This document shows, piece after piece, positions 59,221 through 64,000 of a DNA stretch of 64,000 nt. Position 1 is the stretch's first letter; each line of letters begins with the position of its first letter. A model generated the notes under the pieces. It was not told the DNA's origin and did not search any database. It worked only from the letters and a program-made list of their open reading frames with translations. The translations under genes were made by a program, and so were the position numbers. This stretch comes from Pinus tabuliformis (taxonomy: Eukaryota > Streptophyta > Pinopsida > Pinales > Pinaceae), in NCBI GenBank assembly GCA_031772625.1, contig CM062813.1:768738720-768802719 (forward strand), in the 5' to 3' direction.

Positions 59221-59750
59221 CTTCTATTCCTAACATTTTTACTTATCCTTTCAGAGTGCATTTAAACTAGCAACCCAATATTTTCTTTTTATGAACAATC
59301 TATATCTATACCTTATTCCCTCCATTGGCTCAGATTAAACTGTTGAGCCAATTTATTTTCTACCTATGAGAATTAATTTAAAACAAACTCAATTATGATG
59401 CAACTGTATAATTGGATAAAATAACCTAGTGTGGCATCTAAACAAACTGCACACAACTATTATTTTTCAAACTAAATTTAGAACAAAGTAGTGGCATTTA
59501 GATTTACAACACTTTTTGAGTTGATTTCTTTTTCTTTTCTGTCTAACCTAACAATTTATTTTTCCTTCATTTTTTAAGGCATCTACCCTAACATTTTCTT
59601 TGATATGGACATATTTATCAAAATATTTCCTAACATTTTTTATTCAATATTCTTTTTTTCCACATCCTATCTTAAAATTTGTAAATATATTTTCATTTTT
59701 TGTCTAATTTATTCTAACTTATCAAAACCAAAAAATGCTACAACACCTTC

Positions 59751-60393
59751 TTCATCTCATCAACTATATTGTAGTCCACAACTGGAAGAATGACCGAAGT
59801 GTCTGGGGATGTAACTTATTTTTTGGCTTTCGAAATGTCAGCCTTATCCTTACTACTTATGAAAGCACTTTTCATTGTGACTCGTTTCCCATACTTACTT
59901 TGAGTGTTCTACACTGAGCTGATGGGTGGAATGAATTTCCTCAAACAATTTCTTTAATTTTTTTCTTCGCCAACTCTACTGTAGTGGTCAACCCTTGGCT
60001 TCTCATATTATACCTATTGATCTGCTTTTGGGCTGGAGGGTCACTCAGATGTTGTTCCTTGGTTGTAATCTTTTGGGTTGTGATTATAAAATTAAACATG
60101 TTTACTGCATGCCCTACACTTAGAGTTTCATTGGGTGCAGCAACTTATTCCTTTTCTTCTTCAAGCTTGGTCTACTCATTAGATAAAAATTCCTCGCAAA
60201 TATGTGTAGTAACAATTCTCATGGAGTGATTCCATTATGGGCATGTTTTCTTGGAATAATAGGATTAATGATCTGAACAATATGTTTCCATGCCCAAATT
60301 TTTTTAATTCATCATGATGTTCAAGCTTCACACATACTTTATCAATTGGTTATCATTGGTACTCGAGTTTACAGTCCTTATGAATAGGTTGAA
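59751..60393 (-). other. Gag-to-protease spacer of element C
   Basis: No intact frame; short pieces on the minus strand include KLEEEKE and VELAKKKIKEI. The spacer continues left of E at 41842-42070. No zinc knuckle is seen. Confidence 0.5.
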
Positions 60394-61446
60394 TCATGGA
60401 GGCTTGCTACTCACAGTGGTCTCACTTGACCTTTGTTTGAGCTCTGTTGTCTCATTTGATAGAGTCTTGAAAAGACAAGTCAAGCTTTCAAGATCGGATG
60501 GTTCTTTCTCTTTGGCCTTGCTCACGGAGGCCTGATACCTTTTACCTGTGCCTTTGGAGTCTTTTGTTGGCTCATCATCTGTAATGAATCCAATTGCATG
60601 AAATTCCTTCTCAACCATGATAGCCTCTTCATAATTTTCCATTAATGTTTGTTTCACAATTCGCTTCAGAAATTACGCAATGCTTGCTGGCAAGGAAGAA
60701 GTGTAGTAATCTATTGTGATGGAGTCATGAGGTTTCGTGTTTTCTGGAAATTTATTCAAGATGCAGTTGAACCTCTAATTGAAATATTTCACTTTCTCCT
60801 TTTGCTCCATATTAAGATTACCCAACTCTTTCAATAACATGGCAGGGGTCTTATCATCAACAAAATTTTCAAGGAATATTTTCTTAAACCCCCTCCAATT
60901 CTAGATGGAGTTCAAAGGAAGGCTGTGATACCATACAATTTCTCTACCATCCAAGGTACATGGAAAAAGTATACATGCAACATCATCGTAACGTACCTCA
61001 AGTGTTTGCAAATGTAAGTAAAATTTGTATAGATGGGCTTCTACCTTCACTATTTTATCATATTCATAATTCTTCAAGTGATTCATTGAATGCTTTGGCA
61101 TCTTGTGTAAAACACTCGAAAGTGCAAGTGGGTCCTGAGTCATCCAATCCAGATCTTGGTCCACCATGTCTTCTTCTTCTCTCTCCTCCTCTTCTTTGTC
61201 AGAATCTGATGGCTCTTCTTCCTCTTCCTCTTCTCCATCTGACTCGTGGAAATTTGTGTCTGAGAGTACAATATTATCTCTGTCACCATCGTGAAAGAGT
61301 GGAGGATTTTTTGTGTTCTCCACAGAGTCTCCTAATTCTTCAAGGGTGGAAAGAACCAAATCTTCAAGAGTAGAAACCACTATCCCTATGGGCGTGGTTT
61401 TGTTCTTCTTTGGAGAATATGGAAGACTGAGTACTCCCGGGATCAA
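60394..61446 (-). pseudogene. gag: Gag of element C
   Basis: One frame of 351 codons runs through two stops (TAG at 60901-60903 and TAA at about 60673). After an acidic run (residues 70-95) the Gag core is clear: YKFYLHLQTLEVRYDDVACI, LDGREIVWYHSLPLNSI, NWRGFKKIFLENFVDD, then KEKVKYFNQRFNCILNKFPE. The frame is open further upstream to about 61566, with no clear ATG. Gag packages the element RNA. The stops are C to T type. Confidence 0.88.
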
Positions 61447-61568
61447 TCCAATAGCTTTTGTAAACTGACAGGTTATAGGATGGATGGCCCGAATATGATC
61501 GTATGGGATTTCACAAGTCCATTCAGGCTTGGGCTAAGAAGAGTCACCAACTTTTGAAACATGATCTT

Positions 61569-61585
61569 CCCTCCTTCTAGTGCCA
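61569..61585 (-). other. Primer-binding site of element C
   Basis: TGGCACTAGAAGGAGGG on the minus strand, one base different from that of element A and four bases inside the LTR. Confidence 0.75.
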
Positions 61586-61589
61586 GAAA

Positions 61590-63860
61590 TGTTGATGGTG
61601 CTGGACCTGCCAACATTTAGGGGATCTCCCTGATGTGAAGTCCCAATTAGACCTCACATCGTTTGGTGTAGGAGTCTCATCTGGTATAAAGTCCTTGTTG
61701 CAAAATTCTTAAATATTTTCCTTGGATCTAACTATCAGCAAGAGAAAGTGATGCAATGGTGTCTTCGAAAAGCAAGAAGGTGTGCCTAGTGAGCGTTCAA
61801 TTGCAAATGTGTCAAGGTTATTCTACTGTGAAGAGGGGAGAAAAGTGAGCCTCTAAGTGAGAGGTAATAGTAACACCCAAGAAGAGACACTCATGAACTG
61901 GAAGGATCCATATAACATCTAGTGGAATAGTCCACAGAGGATATGACGATCATTACAACTAACAAATGAGGAAATATATGTCTAATATCCTACAGAATAT
62001 TTAACAATGATGGGACAGAAATAACAAGCATTACAACACATTCTCAATAATATAATTACTAAAATAAACGTAATAGTTCAACTATCTTAGAACATGTGAA
62101 AGCAAACATGAAATACCAACATCCACATAATAATCTTAAAAATATCCATAATACATGCATGAAGAACGTGTTGGCCTTGAAGAATTTTTTTTATAAATTA
62201 AAAGTTCCAAGACACATGTGTACAATGAACATCCAACAGTGGAGTGTTGGAGCCACTCCTTGCTCCTCAAAAGAACTGATTTGTATCTCTACTTACTTGC
62301 AGGAGGAGCCAATGTGAAAAGTCCCTTGCTCATACAATGATGGAGTATATATAACCAAGGGTCACTCTTTCACTACCATCATGACTGTTTGACTTCCTAT
62401 GACTTTTCAAGTTACATGACTCTTTACATTCCATGCGTGTCCTTTGGAATTCCACTTTACAATACATTTTGAATACAATACACATGATCCACAATAGTGA
62501 TGTGGCATATGACCACTCATGACATGACACTGCTGACATGGACTGGTTAATGATGTGGCAATGCCAAGTCACTACTCCTACTAAGTGTTGAATTTCTTCT
62601 TGAAGGTGCTTTCTCTTCACCTCTGCATGGTTCGGTGATGCAAAATCTTCAATGATCTCTAGTCTTGGATAATGGTCGCAAACTAGTGTCCCTTTTCTTT
62701 CTCTTGATCAATCAACTTGTAAGTTCAGTTACAAGAGAGTATTTAAGAATGCTTCCATCCTTCCTATCCTCTCCATCATATTTTCATGACATGATAGGGT
62801 ACATGTTCCTGCAATTCACTCATGACAAGATGATATCAATATGAAAACCCCCTAGTTTAGGATGATGCATTCTGATCCGCCAACTGAGCTCGGAACAAGT
62901 GACAGGTTGGAAAGAGGGACTCAATGACTGTGAAATTCGTAGTTCCATTAGCCAAGGGAAAATCTTGAGCTTTGAGACTGTGCAGTGTGCAACTCAGGCA
63001 AGTATGAAGGAGAAGACTGCGTAGTTTCTAGAGCCAATGGGACAGGCTCAGGGAATGAACATTGGGAGAGCTAATTTTGAAGTTTTGGGATCCAGGGGAG
63101 GTTGGTATATTGCACAAATTTTAAGTTCAAGGGCTCAGGGGATTTACTTCAGGCTTGAGGATGTGAAGTGCATAGTTTAAGTCAGGCTGGGGACATGACT
63201 GCGCAATTCTGGAGGTCGAGGTTGGGGCTTGGGCACAGAAATTTCACAATTCAATAGTCCTGGGAGACACGAAATGCACATTACATAGTGCCAAGAAGAA
63301 ACATCACAACTAGAGGATTTATATTATGTAGTGCATAGCTCAGGAGAGGCTTGAAGAGACTAGTTTTCTCGGTCACGAAGTTTTTCCAGAAGTGGCTAAG
63401 TGTGGGATCGATGATGAACATTGACTATGATCACATGCTTAGAATAATTTGATGACATGATAACATATATCATCCAAACACATGAAAAAAATAATTTCCC
63501 TTCATGTGACAAATTTACAACAAGTGTGACACTTAAGATAGACTTTGGGACGACTGTGAAGACACTTGTGTGACAGTACTCAAAACCTTGTGAATGAGTG
63601 TGACAAATGTTTACATAGTTAGAAAAACTCATATACAAAAAGATCAACCCTTTAAACCATCAGAATAGGCTTTTACACATTGTATGATAGCCAACCATGC
63701 CAAAATATGATAGTTTACCCGCCATGCAAAATGGAACAAAACACTTCGAGGAATCACATGAAATAATCTTCAGTGTTTGCAACAATAATTTACAAGACCA
63801 AGGAAGGCTTTGAAATTGAGTGTAAGCCAAAATTTTGGAGGGTGTTGCAAAGCTACAACA
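61590..63860 (-). repeat. 5' LTR of element C
   Basis: Matches 29987-32265 (2271 versus 2279 bp). It begins TGTTGATGG on the plus strand and ends CTACAACA, followed by AAACC. TATATATA lies at 62346-62353. The motif array is at about 62930-63340. A minus-strand frame of about 130 codons (62720-62330, with HCHIINQ) overlaps the TATA block and I do not call it a gene. Confidence 0.9.
62346..62353 (-). promoter_or_regulatory. Candidate TATA box of element C
   Basis: TATATATA about 757 bases from the inner LTR edge, matching the other LTR and the A LTRs. Confidence 0.55.
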
Positions 63861-64000
63861 AAACCTCAGCTGGTAGATCATCCTAATTGATAGGCATATA
63901 CAATTTTGATTCCCTCCTCACAAGATATGTACTTCAAAACATGATATGCTACCTCGTCCCGGGGATAGGGTAGACTTTCTCTTCTAACCTCATTTTTTCC
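63861..64000 (-). pseudogene. Upstream part of the frame cut by element C
   Basis: On the minus strand, EVAYHVLKYISCEEGIKIVY-type coding reads toward C's right edge, and after a one-base shift DDLPAEV leads into the frame at 29623-29985 when C is removed. The open frame extends beyond the window, so its start and identity are unknown. Confidence 0.45.

Larger units (their letters stand above)
42076..59745 (-). mobile_element. Element E: Ty3/gypsy retrotransposon with coding 5.5-kb LTRs
   Basis: The LTRs are 42076-47576 (5501 bp) and 54122-59745 (5624 bp, or 5504 without the SINE and its duplication). The target duplication is CCTTA (42071-42075) and CCTTC (59746-59750). The interior (47577-54121) has primer site, gag, protease, an extra RNase H, RT, RNase H and integrase on the minus strand. 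It lies within element C. The LTRs are far longer than in most plant elements and each contains a reading frame of about 1094 codons in sense orientation. Confidence 0.93.
54122..59745 (-). repeat. 5' LTR of element E
   Basis: Matches 42076-47576 over its whole length. It includes the second copy of the LTR frame (54963-58256) and the later SINE (59121-59220). Bases 58257-59100 and 59241-59745 are U3-like without a coding frame; 54122-54962 is AT-rich U5 with nothing recognised. Confidence 0.93.
29987..63860 (-). mobile_element. Element C: Ty3/gypsy retrotransposon split by D and E
   Basis: The LTRs are 29987-32265 (2279 bp) and 61590-63860 (2271 bp). The duplication is GAACC (29982-29986) and AAACC (63861-63865), one transition apart. 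Removing D and E leaves an element of about 10.5 kb, in the order gag, protease, RT, RNase H, integrase on the minus strand. D is inside integrase and E lies between gag and protease, so both arrived later. The primer site and LTR ends are those of element A. I see no second RNase H in it. Confidence 0.9.

Noticed and set aside
42076..59745. The 5.5-kb direct repeats as a segmental duplication
   Set aside because: They have a target duplication, primer site and gag-pol between them in the right order, so they are LTRs.
33251..61446. An integrated pararetrovirus
   Set aside because: Every RT here is accompanied by LTRs and integrase; no movement or coat protein pattern was seen.
62330..62720. 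Frame in the C LTR (HYPRLEIIED, HCHIINQ) as a gene
   Set aside because: It overlaps the TATA block and upstream parts are shifted; kept only as a hint of older coding.

Overview
The window is plant nuclear DNA and consists almost entirely of nested LTR retrotransposons. I see no intact cellular gene. It is AT-rich, and I can assemble six or more elements or remnants with LTRs of 0.6 to 5.6 kb, all decayed by stop codons and frameshifts. This density of old, long-LTR Ty3/gypsy elements suggests a very large seed-plant genome, perhaps a gymnosperm. That placement is inference; no host gene anchors it.

Nesting was worked out from repeat alignment and 5-bp target-site duplications (TSDs). (1) An old plus-strand LTR, F, lies at 1-1481 and 27213-28287. 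(2) Element A (1482-27207, minus, TSD TGATC perfect) splits F. A is a short non-autonomous Ty3/gypsy-type element with 3.6-kb LTRs and only gag remnants. (3) A's right LTR carries a 618-bp solo LTR (11430-12047, TSD GAAGG) and the whole of element B (12282-27150, TSD AGGCT/AGACT). B is a full-length Ty3/gypsy element with gag, protease, RT, RNase H and integrase. It also has a second RNase H downstream of integrase and an antisense, intron-bearing plant-mobile-domain-like frame near its 3' LTR. (4) 28288-29986 and 63861-64000 hold an old minus-strand reading frame that was split by element C. (5) C (29987-63860, minus, TSD GAACC/AAACC) is a Ty3/gypsy element related to A. (6) C's integrase is split by a Ty1/copia element, D (33666-39310, TSD ATACG/TTACG). 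The DNA between C's gag and protease is split by element E (42076-59745, TSD CCTTA/CCTTC). (7) E's right LTR carries a roughly 100-bp tRNA-derived SINE (59121-59220, 20-bp TSD).

Element E is the most unusual part. Its LTRs are about 5.5 kb. Each contains, in the sense orientation, a reading frame of about 1094 codons for an unrecognised protein with a lysine-rich, NLS-like run and a long coiled coil. A candidate TATA box lies upstream, so the frame would fall in the transcribed R-U5 part and be the first frame of the genomic RNA. Internally, E has an extra RNase H between protease and RT. B has its extra RNase H after integrase, so two neighbouring elements carry a second RNase H at different places.

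Decay looks methylation-driven. Nearly all in-frame stops examined are CAG to TAG, CAA to TAA or CGA to TGA. A, C and E share the LTR start TGTTGTAGC. A and C also share their primer-binding site, a palindromic LTR end and diverged arrays of a short palindromic motif in U3, so A is probably a non-autonomous relative of C.
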